A stretch of 64,000 nucleotides of DNA, from NCBI GenBank assembly GCA_963839095.1, contig CAWIUF010000004.1, positions 5,106 to 69,105 of the forward strand. Reading direction: 5' to 3'. The stretch comes from Palsa-504 sp963839095. Lineage in GTDB: Bacteria > Actinomycetota > Actinomycetes > Streptosporangiales > Streptosporangiaceae. Under the pieces are notes generated by a model. That model searched no databases, had not been told where the DNA came from, and was given only the letters and a program-made list of their open reading frames with translations. Positions 56,381 through 64,000 of the stretch are shown here, in pieces. Each line of letters begins with the position of its first letter. Position 1 is the first letter of the stretch. Both the position numbers and the translations under genes were made by a program.

Positions 56381-57085
56381 ATGACCGGATGGGCCGTCTT
56401 GATTGCTTTCCTGCTCGCGCCGCTGGCGTGCTGGGCTCTCCTGGCCCGGACCAAGGTCCTGGGCTGGGCGTTCGCGATCGTGTTCGCGGCCTACGCCGTC
56501 ACCGAAGGCGGCCTGATGGCGGGCGGCTGGCCGTTCCGCGCCGAGCCGGCCTGGCTGCTGGCCGGGCTGCCGGTGATGTCGGTCGTCGCGCTCGTCGCGG
56601 GCACCCTCATGGAGAGGCACGAGGTCAGCTCCTCCGATCCGGGGTGGGGGGCACGGGGCGCGGTCGGCCTGTTCGTGTCCACGTTCTACGGCCTTGCGGT
56701 GGTCGGCGGCGCCGCGATCCTGCTCGGCATATTCACGTCGCAGGCGCCCGCGACCCCCGCGGTTCCCATTGCCGCGGTGGAGCCGCTGGGCCCCGGGCTG
56801 GCCGTCACGCAGCAGGATATGAGCTGCGATGCCGACCGGGACCCGCAGTGCACCGCGGATCTGCGGGTCATCAGCACGTCCGGGCGCTCCGGCCAGGCCG
56901 TCCTGGAGAGCGTCCAGAGCCAGCTGACCCGGGCTCACGGCTGGCAGCTGATCTCCCGGGGCGGTACCGTGTTCGGCTGTCGCGAGTTCGACGGGCAGGA
57001 CGTGTGGATGCAGTTCGGCCGCGTCCAGAACGGCGTGGAGATCAGCCTCGACAGCTCCCTGGATCCGGACGACGTCGGCTGCTGA
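56381..57085 (+). CDS. Membrane protein with extracytoplasmic tail
   Basis: A 234-residue protein: four hydrophobic helices (AVLIAFLLAPLACWALL, GWAFAIVFAAYAVTEGGLMA, WLLAGLPVMSVVALVAGTL, YGLAVVGGAAILLGIFTS), then an outer domain of about 110 residues with four cysteines (MSCDADRDPQCTADL, VFGCREFD and a final C), able to form disulfides. Family not recognised. Divergent from pyrD by about 100 bp. Intact. Confidence 0.7.
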   Translation: MTGWAVLIAFLLAPLACWALLARTKVLGWAFAIVFAAYAVTEGGLMAGGWPFRAEPAWLLAGLPVMSVVALVAGTLMERHEVSSSDPGWGARGAVGLFVSTFYGLAVVGGAAILLGIFTSQAPATPAVPIAAVEPLGPGLAVTQQDMSCDADRDPQCTADLRVISTSGRSGQAVLESVQSQLTRAHGWQLISRGGTVFGCREFDGQDVWMQFGRVQNGVEISLDSSLDPDDVGC

Positions 57086-57097
57086 GGGCGGCGGGCC

Positions 57098-60000
57098 CTA
57101 CGCGACCAGCTCGGACTCACCGGTGAAGGCGTCCCACAGGGCGGCGTAGGTCCCGTCCGCGGCGAGCAGGTCGTCGTGCGTGCCGCTCTCCACGATCCGG
57201 CCCTGGTCCAGGACCACGATCCGGTCGGCGCGCGACGCGGTGGTCAGCCGGTGCGCGACCACGATCGTGGTCCGCGCCGCGGTCAGCTCGCCGATCGCCC
57301 GGTTGACCGCCGCCTCGGCCGCCAGGTCGAGCGCGGCCGTGGCCTCGTCGAGCAGCAGGACGGCGGGGTCGGCCAGCTGGGCGCGGGCCAGCGCGATGAG
57401 CTGACGCTGGCCGGCTGACAGGTTGCGGCCGCGTTCGGTTACCTCGTGCTCGTAGCCGCCGGTCAGCCCGGTGATCATGTCGTGCGCGCCGGTCGCCCGG
57501 GCCGCCGCCTCGACCTCGGCGTCGCTGGCATCCGGCCGGGCGTACGCGATCGAGTCCCGCACCGTCCCGGCGAACAGGTACGACTCCTGCGGGACGACGC
57601 CCAGCTGGTGCCGGTAGCTGGCCAGGTCGTAGTCGCGGACGTCGGTGCCGTCCACCAGGACCTGCCCGCCGGTCGCGTCGTAGAACCGGGCGATGAGCTT
57701 GACCAGCGTGGACTTGCCCGCGCCGGTCTGGCCGACCAGCGCCACGGTCTCGCCCGGCTCGACCGTGAGGTCGATCCCGTTGAGCGCGTTGTCGTCGCTC
57801 GCACCGTAGCTGAAGTCGACGTCACGGAGCTCGATCAGGCCGTTGAGGTGGCCGGGCTCGACCGGCTCGGCGGGGGCCGGCGTGGAGGTGCCGAGGCGCA
57901 GCAGGTCGGTGATCCGGCGCAGGCCCACCATGGCCTGCTGGTAGCCGTCGAAGACCTGGGAGAGCTGCTGGACCGGGGCGAACACCATGTCGATGTAGAG
58001 CAGGTAGGCGATCAGCGCGCCCGTGGTCAGCGTCCCGTTGTGCATCTGGCTGGTCGCCAGGACCAGCACCAGGGCGCCCGCGATCGTGGACAGGGTCTGC
58101 ACGAACGGGAAGTAGAGGGCGATCAGCCGCTGGGCCCCGAGCCTCGATGCCCGGAACTTCTGGCTCAGCGCGCCGAACCGGTCCCGGTTGGCCTGCTCGC
58201 GCCGGAACGCCTGGGTTACCCGCAGCCCGGCCACGTTCTCGGCGAAGTCGGCGTTGACGGCGGCGACCCGTTCCCGGGATTCGCTGTACGCCCGGGCCGA
58301 CTTGGCCCGGAACACCACGGTGGCCACCACCAGCACCGGGAAGATGCACAGCACCGCCAGCCCCAGCTGCAGGTTGATGATGAGCAGCGCGGCGAGCACG
58401 CCGAAGAAGGTGAGCACCGAGCTGACCATGGTGACCAGCCCGGTCTGCAGGAACGAGGACAGGGCGTCCACGTCGGTGGTCATCCGGGTCATGATCCGGC
58501 CGGACTGCTCGCGTTCGTAGAAGTCCAGGCCGAGCCGCTGGAGCTGGGCGAAGAGCTTGACCCGCAGCGAGTACAGGAGCCGTTCGCCGTTCCGCCCGAC
58601 CACCATCGTCTCGGCCGCGTTGACCACCCAGTCGGCCAGCACGATGGCCAGCCCGATGAGGGACACCAGGACGATCGCACCGAAGACCTTGGTCTGCACG
58701 CCGTGGTCGATGCCGTTCCTGACCAGCGCGGGCAGCGCCAGCCCGGCCACCGCGTCGAGGCCGTCCAGCAGCAGCCCGATGACCAGCGCGGCGGCCAGCG
58801 GCCGCAGCAGCCGGCGCAGGCTGAAGTGCCGGTCCCCGGCCCGCGCCTGGTTCACGTCCACGTCCGGCCGGTCGTCGGCCGGCGGCAGCGCGTCGACCTG
58901 GGCGAGCAGTTCGGGGGAGGGGGGCAGGCTGGTGAACGCCGCGGTGACCGGGCCGACCGCCGCGTTCGCCGTCGCGGCCCGGTGCCCGCGGCGGCCAGCC
59001 CCGGCCGAAGCGGCCGCGGACATGGCGCGATCGTCGAGTACGTCTTCCACGGTGCGGGTCCGCGGCCGGATCGCGGGCGCGTCGGCCGAGCCCTCGTCCT
59101 CGGCATCCACGATGAGCTTGCGGTACAGCGCGCACCGCCCGGCCAGTTCCTCGTGGGTGCCGCTGTCGGCGACCCGGCCGTTGTCCAGGACCACGATCCG
59201 GTCGGCCAGGTTCAGCGTGGACCGGCGGTGCGCGATGATCAGCGTGGTGCGGCCGCGCATCACCTCGCGCAGCGCGGTGTGGATCTCGGCCTCCAGCCGC
59301 GGGTCGATGGCCGAGGTGGCGTCGTCGAGCACGAGCAGCCGGGGGTCGGTGACCAGCGCCCGGGCCAGCGCTACCCGCTGCCGCTGGCCGCCGGACAGGG
59401 TCAGGCCCTGCTCGCCGACCATGGTGTCGTAGCCCTGCGGCAGCCGGGTGATGAACTCGTGGGCCTGGGCCGCCTGGGCCGCCGCCAGGACCTGCTCGTC
59501 GGTGGCGTCCGGCCGGCCGTAGGCGATGTTGGCCCGCAAGGTATCGGAGAACAGGAAGCTGTCCTCCATGACCAGCCCGATCGAGGCGCGCAGGGAGTCC
59601 CGGGTCAGGCCGGCCACGTCGTGCCCGCCGACCCGGACCACGCCGGCCTGGGGGTCGTAGAAGCGCGGCAGCAGCTGGGCCAGGGTGGACTTGCCGGACC
59701 CGGACGCGCCGACCACGGCGACGGTCTCGCCCGGTGCCACGTGCAGGGACAGGCCGCGCAGGACCGGCTGGTCCGGTACGTAGCCAAACGTGACGTCGTT
59801 GAAGCTGAGCCCGGCCGCGTCGGCCGGCAGCCCGGCCGCATCCGGCTTGTCGGTGATGACCGGCCGCGAGTCGATGATGTCGAACACCCGGATGACGCTG
59901 GCCCGGGCCTCCTGGCCGAGCGTCACCATGTAGGTGAGCATCCGCACCGGCCCCGCCATCTGGGCCAGGTAGGCGGAGAACGCCAGGAACGTGCCGAGCG

Positions 60001-60871
60001 TGATCGAGCCGTGAATGGCCAGCCAGCCGCCCAGCGCCAGCACGCCCACCATGCCCAGCGAGGGGACGGCGGTCAGGGCCGGGTTGTACCTGGCGGTGAT
60101 CCGGATCATCCGCAGCCGGGAGGCGAACAGCTTCTCGCTCGCCGTCTCCAGCCGCCGCTGCTCCTGCTCTTCCTGGCCGAACCCCTTGACCACCCGCACC
60201 CCGCCGATGGCCTCGTCGACCACCCCGGCCACCTCGCCGGACTGCTGCTGCGCGTCCCAGCTGGCCGGGAACAGCCTGCGCCGCGACGCCAGCGCGATGA
60301 AGTACAGCGCGGGCGCGACCAGGACGGTCACCAGCGTCAGCACCGGCGAGAGCACCACCATGATGCCGAGGGACAAGATGAACAGCACGATGTTGCCGAG
60401 CGTGACCGGCACCATGGACATCAGGCCCTGCACCATGTTCAGGTCCGTGATGGCCCGGCCGACCAGCTGGCCGGTGCGGATCTCGTCCTGGCGCGCGCCG
60501 TCCAGCTTCGACAGCGCGTCGAACAGCTCGGTCCGCATGTCGTGCTGGACGTCCAGGGAGAGCTGCCCGCCCCGGTAGCGGCGCAGGTAGATGCCGCCGA
60601 AGTTGACCGCGGCGGCGATGATCAGCAGCCCGGCCAGCGGCCAGATGGAAGCATGCCGCGTCACGATCACGTCGTCGATGATCTGCCGCTGCACCAGGGG
60701 AATCGCCGCTGTGGCGACGGTCGCCGCCAGTGCTCCGCCCAGTGCCACCAGCACCGTCCGGCGGTAACGCCAGCAGTAACCCGCCAGCCGCTTCAGCCAC
60801 CCCTGCTCAGAATCCCGCGTCCCAGCCGTGTTACCTGTCCTCCTCGACAGCGTTACCCCGAGTTTGCGCAC
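57098..60871 (-). CDS. Fused tandem ABC exporter (two TMD-NBD units)
   Basis: A 1257-residue protein with two MsbA/TM287-288-like half exporters in one chain. Unit 1: TMD, Walker A VVGASGSGKSTLAQLL, signature LSGGQRQRVALARAL, Walker B LLVLDDATSAID (Asp instead of the catalytic Glu). Unit 2: Walker A LVGQTGAGKSTLVKLI, signature LSAGQRQLIALARAQ, Walker B VLLLDEATAALD. The pair thus has one degenerate and one normal ATP site, as in heterodimeric drug or lipid exporters. Normally two genes; here fused through a linker near residue 600-660. Substrate unknown. Confidence 0.93.
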   Translation of the reverse strand: MRKLGVTLSRRTGNTAGTRDSEQGWLKRLAGYCWRYRRTVLVALGGALAATVATAAIPLVQRQIIDDVIVTRHASIWPLAGLLIIAAAVNFGGIYLRRYRGGQLSLDVQHDMRTELFDALSKLDGARQDEIRTGQLVGRAITDLNMVQGLMSMVPVTLGNIVLFILSLGIMVVLSPVLTLVTVLVAPALYFIALASRRRLFPASWDAQQQSGEVAGVVDEAIGGVRVVKGFGQEEQEQRRLETASEKLFASRLRMIRITARYNPALTAVPSLGMVGVLALGGWLAIHGSITLGTFLAFSAYLAQMAGPVRMLTYMVTLGQEARASVIRVFDIIDSRPVITDKPDAAGLPADAAGLSFNDVTFGYVPDQPVLRGLSLHVAPGETVAVVGASGSGKSTLAQLLPRFYDPQAGVVRVGGHDVAGLTRDSLRASIGLVMEDSFLFSDTLRANIAYGRPDATDEQVLAAAQAAQAHEFITRLPQGYDTMVGEQGLTLSGGQRQRVALARALVTDPRLLVLDDATSAIDPRLEAEIHTALREVMRGRTTLIIAHRRSTLNLADRIVVLDNGRVADSGTHEELAGRCALYRKLIVDAEDEGSADAPAIRPRTRTVEDVLDDRAMSAAASAGAGRRGHRAATANAAVGPVTAAFTSLPPSPELLAQVDALPPADDRPDVDVNQARAGDRHFSLRRLLRPLAAALVIGLLLDGLDAVAGLALPALVRNGIDHGVQTKVFGAIVLVSLIGLAIVLADWVVNAAETMVVGRNGERLLYSLRVKLFAQLQRLGLDFYEREQSGRIMTRMTTDVDALSSFLQTGLVTMVSSVLTFFGVLAALLIINLQLGLAVLCIFPVLVVATVVFRAKSARAYSESRERVAAVNADFAENVAGLRVTQAFRREQANRDRFGALSQKFRASRLGAQRLIALYFPFVQTLSTIAGALVLVLATSQMHNGTLTTGALIAYLLYIDMVFAPVQQLSQVFDGYQQAMVGLRRITDLLRLGTSTPAPAEPVEPGHLNGLIELRDVDFSYGASDDNALNGIDLTVEPGETVALVGQTGAGKSTLVKLIARFYDATGGQVLVDGTDVRDYDLASYRHQLGVVPQESYLFAGTVRDSIAYARPDASDAEVEAAARATGAHDMITGLTGGYEHEVTERGRNLSAGQRQLIALARAQLADPAVLLLDEATAALDLAAEAAVNRAIGELTAARTTIVVAHRLTTASRADRIVVLDQGRIVESGTHDDLLAADGTYAALWDAFTGESELVA

Positions 60872-60950
60872 GAGAACATTAACAGCCGAGCTCGCAGATT
60901 AGTTCCCTAAGCTAACGACCTAGGACTAATGGACTAGGCCAGCTGGGGTG

Positions 60951-61478
60951 TCAGGAGTAGCCGTCCCCCGGCGTCCGGGTGGGCGGGTAGCTGGGCCGGC
61001 TGGGGCCGCCGCGCAGCACGACGCGCCGGGTCGCGCGCCGGGAGACCTCGGCCACCAGCGACCCGATGGCGATGCCGAGCACCAGGTTGATGAACCCGGT
61101 GGCGATCTTCTGCGACACCGGGGCGGTGGTGCTGAACGGGAACACCACGGCGACCACGGTCGCCAGCCCGATGATCCAGCCGAAGAAGACCCGCGGGTAC
61201 GGGGTGGTGAGCAGCAGCAGGTGCATCAGCGCGGTCGCGACCAGGGCGCAGCCGATCGCCGCGAACACGTACCCCGCGGTGGAGGCGTCGCCCCAGGCGC
61301 CCGCCCGGCGCGGCGACAGGAACGAGATGTTGAACAGCCAGCGGGCCACCAGGATGCCGACCAGCGTGGTCAGCGCCGCGACCACCGCGGTCGCGATGCC
61401 GCCGGACCACAGCGGCCTGGCGTCGACCTGGCGCGAGGAACCCGGTCCAGGCTCAGGGCTCTCCATCGGTATTGTCAT
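60951..61478 (-). CDS. DUF6069-like membrane protein
   Basis: A 175-residue protein with four hydrophobic helices (GIATAVVAALTTLVGILVA, GYVFAAIGCALVATALMHLL, VFFGWIIGLATVVAVVFPF, IATGFINLVLGIAIGSLVAE) and polar ends. The arrangement matches the DUF6069 family of actinobacterial membrane proteins, function unknown. It lies downstream-divergent of nothing obvious; the FMN-reductase stub starts opposite at 61564. Confidence 0.75.
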   Translation of the reverse strand: MTIPMESPEPGPGSSRQVDARPLWSGGIATAVVAALTTLVGILVARWLFNISFLSPRRAGAWGDASTAGYVFAAIGCALVATALMHLLLLTTPYPRVFFGWIIGLATVVAVVFPFSTTAPVSQKIATGFINLVLGIAIGSLVAEVSRRATRRVVLRGGPSRPSYPPTRTPGDGYS

Positions 61479-61563
61479 CTGGCCGCCTCAAAATTGAACA
61501 ACGCGTCGTCTACAACAGAGGTAACCGTTGGCGGCGGTCCGAAACTCCCCGGAGGTAACGTCC

Positions 61564-61629
61564 GTGACCAAGCCCGTCCTGCAGGTCATCATCGGCAGCA
61601 CCCGGCCGGGCCGGGTGGGCCGGCTCCTA
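61564..61629 (+). pseudogene. NADPH-dependent FMN reductase 5' stub
   Basis: A GTG after GGAGG reads VTKPVLQVIIGSTRPGRVG, the standard opening of flavodoxin-fold NAD(P)H:FMN reductases (I-x-G-S-x-R-x-G-R). Homology stops after about 20 codons where the molybdoenzyme gene's 3' end begins on the other strand. The remaining 160 or so codons are missing. Confidence 0.75.
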
Positions 61630-61632
61630 GGC

Positions 61633-63240
61633 TTACCGCACCGGCGCGCTGACCTGCGGGTAGCCGCTGGCCCCGTTGGGCTCGGGCGGCGCCATGGTGG
61701 CGGTCTGGGTGTAGCCGGTCTTGTCGGTGGCCCGCGCCTGGAGCACGTGGCCCCCGGAGGGGGCGTTCCAGTCCCAGGACCACTGCCGCCAGGTGTCGAT
61801 GCCGGGCACGGCCGCCAGCCGGGCCTCGTGCCACGGCCCGTTGTCGACCCGCACCTCGACCGCCTCGATGCCCTTGTGCTGGGCCCAGGCCACGCCGGCC
61901 ACCGTGATCTTGCCGGGGTTCAGGTCGGCCAGCCCGGTCGGCACGTCGATGCGGCACTCGGTCTTGATCGGCGCCTGCTGCGACCAGCCGCGCTGCGCCC
62001 AGTAGGCGTAGTTGCCGGCGAACGTGGTGACGTTGATGTCCGTCACCCACTTGGTCGCCGAGACGTACCCGTACAGGCCGGGCGTCACCATCCGGGCCGG
62101 GAAGCCGTGCGCGACCGGCAGCGCCGTGCCGTTCATCGCCACCGCGAGCAGCGCGTCGCGGCCGTCCATCACGATCTCCGTGGGGGTGCCCGAGGTGAAC
62201 CCGTCCACCGAGGTGCACATCAGCTGGTCCGCCCCGGCCCTGACCCCCGCCTCGCGCAGCAGGTCGCGCAGGCTGGCGCCCAGCCACTTGGCGTTGCCGA
62301 TGAACGGGCCGCCGACCGGGTCCGACACGCAGCACAGCGTGATGTAGTCCTCGATCAGCGGCCGCTTGAGCAGGTCATCGAAGGTCAGGGTGATCTCCTT
62401 CTCCACCATGCCGTGAATCCGCAGCTGCCACTTCGTCGGGTCGACCTGCGGCAGGACCAGCGCGGTGTCCACCCGGTAGAAGCTGGCGTTGGGCGTCACG
62501 AACGGCGCCAGCCCGGGGATGTCCAGGTCGGTACCGGGCGGCAGCGCCTGGGTGGTGACCGCGGGCCGGGGGAGCCGCACCGCCTTCTGCGCCTTGGTCA
62601 CGCTGGACCGCTCGGTCAGCACCCGGCCCGCCAGGCCGCCCGCGGCCGCGACCCCGGCGGTCGCCGCGCTGGCCGCGAGGAAACTGCGGCGCCGCGGCTC
62701 GACCCGCCCCGGTTCGGCCCCCGGCTCGATGTCCTCCCCCGCCGCGGGTCCGGTCACCGGGTCATAGGAAGGCCTGCGCGGAGCCTGCCTGACCTCGGGC
62801 GGCCCGGTCAGCGGGATCAGCGCCAGCAGCACGGCGACCCCGGCCGCCGTCGCGGCCAGGGTGGGCAGCAGGCTCGCGACGTTCGCGTCCGGCCGGGTCG
62901 CCGCGGCGGTAAGCCCGACCACCGCGAACACCGCCAGGCCGGCCAGCCCGTAGGCCATCCGCCGGACCGCGGCCACCCCGATCAGGGCCGCGAACGCCGC
63001 CAGGATCACCAGGATCCCGCTGATCAGCGCGAGCTTGTCGTTCGCACCGAACGTGCTGATGGCGAAGTTCTTCAGCCACGGCGGCGTGAAGTCGATCTGC
63101 AGCTCGCCCACGGCCACCACCGGCGATCCGCTGGCACCGGTCAGCCCGGCCACGAACTGCCCCAGGCCCAGCGCAGTGCCCGCGGCCAGCAGCCCGGCGA
63201 CGGCGCCGAGCCCCGAGCGCCGTCCGTCCCTCCCGCTCAT
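61633..63240 (-). CDS. Membrane molybdopterin oxidoreductase (sulfite-oxidase family)
   Basis: About 535 residues. Four or so N-terminal membrane helices (GAVAGLLAAGTALGLGQFV, LALISGILVILAAFAALIGV, MAYGLAGLAVFAVVGLTAA, LAATAAGVAVLLALIPL), then a short region with an RRRSF-type stretch, then the Mo-pterin domain: TLCCVSDPVGGPFIGNAKW (Mo-ligand Cys), LPVAHGFPARMVTPGLYGY and a dimerisation domain with VEVRVDNGPWHEARLA. It should oxidise or reduce small oxyanions or sulfoxides at the cell surface. Start at ATG 63240 (GTG 63246 also possible). Divergent from sigK. Confidence 0.9.
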   Translation of the reverse strand: MSGRDGRRSGLGAVAGLLAAGTALGLGQFVAGLTGASGSPVVAVGELQIDFTPPWLKNFAISTFGANDKLALISGILVILAAFAALIGVAAVRRMAYGLAGLAVFAVVGLTAAATRPDANVASLLPTLAATAAGVAVLLALIPLTGPPEVRQAPRRPSYDPVTGPAAGEDIEPGAEPGRVEPRRRSFLAASAATAGVAAAGGLAGRVLTERSSVTKAQKAVRLPRPAVTTQALPPGTDLDIPGLAPFVTPNASFYRVDTALVLPQVDPTKWQLRIHGMVEKEITLTFDDLLKRPLIEDYITLCCVSDPVGGPFIGNAKWLGASLRDLLREAGVRAGADQLMCTSVDGFTSGTPTEIVMDGRDALLAVAMNGTALPVAHGFPARMVTPGLYGYVSATKWVTDINVTTFAGNYAYWAQRGWSQQAPIKTECRIDVPTGLADLNPGKITVAGVAWAQHKGIEAVEVRVDNGPWHEARLAAVPGIDTWRQWSWDWNAPSGGHVLQARATDKTGYTQTATMAPPEPNGASGYPQVSAPVR

Positions 63241-63291
63241 AGTCACGTATCTCTATTCGGCGCGGGCGCGGCCATGGTTTGCTCCCGCCGC

Positions 63292-63318
63292 CAATCCGTG
63301 ACGTTTCCTGCTACGAAT
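63292..63318 (+). promoter_or_regulatory. ECF promoter candidate for sigK
   Basis: CAATCC (63292-63297), 16 bases, then CGAAT (63314-63318), eight bases before the sigK GTG. This is close to the SigK promoter known from mycobacteria (CCATCC, 16-17 bases, CGAAT), suggesting that SigK drives its own gene and that the transcript is nearly leaderless. Confidence 0.5.
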
Positions 63319-63325
63319 ATCGATT

Positions 63326-63919
63326 GTGCCGCCCATTGACCTCCCCAGCCCGCACAGCGCCGCGCCCGGTTCGGGTGGGGGCAGCAGCCTGGCCGAGCTC
63401 ATCCGCGGCGTGGCCCGCGGCGACGCCGACGCCTTCGACTCCCTCTACGACCTCCTCGCCCCGTCGGTGTTCGGCATCGTCCGGCGGGTGATCCGCGACC
63501 CGGCCCAGTCCGAGGAGGTCACCCAGGATGTGCTGCTCGAGGTCTGGCGGGACGCGGCAAAATTCGATACCGAACGGGGCAGCGCCACCGCCTGGGTGAC
63601 CACCCTCGCGCATCGCCGGGCGGTCGACCGGGTTCGCTCGGTGCAGAAAGAAGCCGACCGCGAGCGGCGCATCGCGACCGCCGTCATCCCCTACGACGAG
63701 GTCGCCGAGGCCGTCGAGGCGAACCTGGAGCGCGAGCGCGTCCGGCGCTGCCTGGGGTCGCTCACCGAGCTGCAGCGCGAGTCGGTGACCCTGGCTTACT
63801 ACGGCGGCTACACCTATAACCAGGTCGCCAGCCTGCTCGGGGTGCCGGACGGCACCGTCAAGACCCGGATGCGGGATGCCCTGATCCGGCTGCGGGACTG
63901 CCTGGGGGTGAGCGCATGA
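63326..63919 (+). CDS. sigK: ECF sigma factor SigK
   Basis: A 197-residue ECF sigma factor from a GTG. Region 2: RDPAQSEEVTQDVLLEVWRD with SATAWVTTLAHRRAVDRVR; region 4: LGSLTELQRESVTLAYYGGY, then VASLLGVPDGTVKTRMRDAL. These match the SigK/SigL group, controlled by a redox-sensitive membrane anti-sigma (RskA) and linked in mycobacteria to secreted and redox proteins. Here it is divergent from a molybdoenzyme and overlaps the next gene by ATGA. Confidence 0.88.
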   Translation: MPPIDLPSPHSAAPGSGGGSSLAELIRGVARGDADAFDSLYDLLAPSVFGIVRRVIRDPAQSEEVTQDVLLEVWRDAAKFDTERGSATAWVTTLAHRRAVDRVRSVQKEADRERRIATAVIPYDEVAEAVEANLERERVRRCLGSLTELQRESVTLAYYGGYTYNQVASLLGVPDGTVKTRMRDALIRLRDCLGVSA

Positions 63920-64000
63920 GCAGGCGCGAGCAGGACGCGCACACCCTGGCCGGGGCGTACGCGATGGACGCGATCGCCGAGCCCGACCGGGTCCGGTTCG
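63916..64000 (+). CDS. rskA: Anti-sigma-K factor, N-terminal part (cut by window end)
   Basis: Starts at an ATGA overlap with sigK and reads MSRREQDAHTLAGAYAMDAI, then EPDRVRF. H-T-L-A-G-A-Y-A-x-D-A is the zinc-less anti-sigma opening of RskA-type proteins. The rest (sigma-binding helices, one membrane helix, outer domain) lies beyond the window. Identity is supported by motif and by coupling to sigK. Confidence 0.8.
   Translation, partial: MSRREQDAHTLAGAYAMDAIAEPDRVRF

Noticed and set aside
57446..60910. A 1154-residue open frame opposite the ABC exporter
   Set aside because: Antisense shadow of a high-GC gene; low-complexity Q/H/R/G content and no domain, while the minus strand has complete ABC motifs.
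61528..63339. Long plus-strand frame opposite the molybdoenzyme
   Set aside because: Only its first 20 codons (FMN-reductase stub) are real; the rest is shadow of the molybdoenzyme.

Overview
The window is high-GC DNA (about 70 percent by eye) with actinobacterial gene content: many ECF sigma/anti-sigma pairs, a MalT-like LuxR (LAL) giant regulator, a TIGR03620 F420-type LLM oxidoreductase, GlxA, HxlR, ArsR and TetR regulators, a DUF2867 and a DUF6069 protein, and a remnant of an SsgA-like sporulation protein. This fits a filamentous, Streptosporangiales- or Streptomyces-like actinobacterium. No rRNA, complete tRNA or CRISPR array was found.

Left part, about 1-10.9 kb: a decayed accessory region. 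Three copies of the 3' half of an elongator tRNA-Met(CAT) (198-241, 3116-3159, 10672-10712) look like att ends of successive integrations. Two of them directly follow a short peptide remnant that resembles an integrase C-terminus, and a further copy of that remnant lies at 5298-5396. Between them are an intact phosphoesterase lipoprotein, a threonine aldolase, and broken toxin-antitoxin, methyltransferase, sigma-factor, aminoglycoside-phosphotransferase-like and PF04672 methyltransferase genes. Segment 198-538 is a colinear collage of sequence found again at 10.7 kb and 17.2 kb.

Middle part, 10.8-35.5 kb: regulators and stress or detoxification enzymes (broken ECF sigma with TIGR03086 protein, HD protein, GlxA, SGNH hydrolase, DUF2867/TetR divergent pair with twin operators, frameshifted membrane Ser/Thr kinase, ArsR/LLM/DUF899, two DHFR-like reductases, PH-domain pair, SigE-type sigma with membrane partner), then metH behind a probable S-adenosylhomocysteine riboswitch. 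metH itself carries four apparent frameshifts.

35.7-49.4 kb: a Rieske oxygenase and a self-sufficient P450 (P450-reductase-ferredoxin fusion) form an operon divergent from the LAL regulator. A palindrome between them recurs in front of a LacI-family gene at 45.9 kb, suggesting one regulon. 42.4-45.7 kb is another scrapyard with duplicated leaders, a hemerythrin-like gene, and MFS, SsgA-like, LuxR and IS1380 remnants.

Right part, 49.4-64 kb: mostly intact, tightly packed genes: VOC protein, DUF2000/Lrp pair, signal peptidase I, Mug glycosylase, C45 peptidase coupled to an LD-carboxypeptidase, pyrD, a fused asymmetric ABC exporter, a membrane sulfite-oxidase-type molybdoenzyme, and sigK with the start of its anti-sigma gene at the window edge.

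Single-base frameshifts are frequent, even in genes expected to be useful (metH, an ECF sigma, lepB). Real decay and sequencing or assembly error cannot be separated from the sequence alone.
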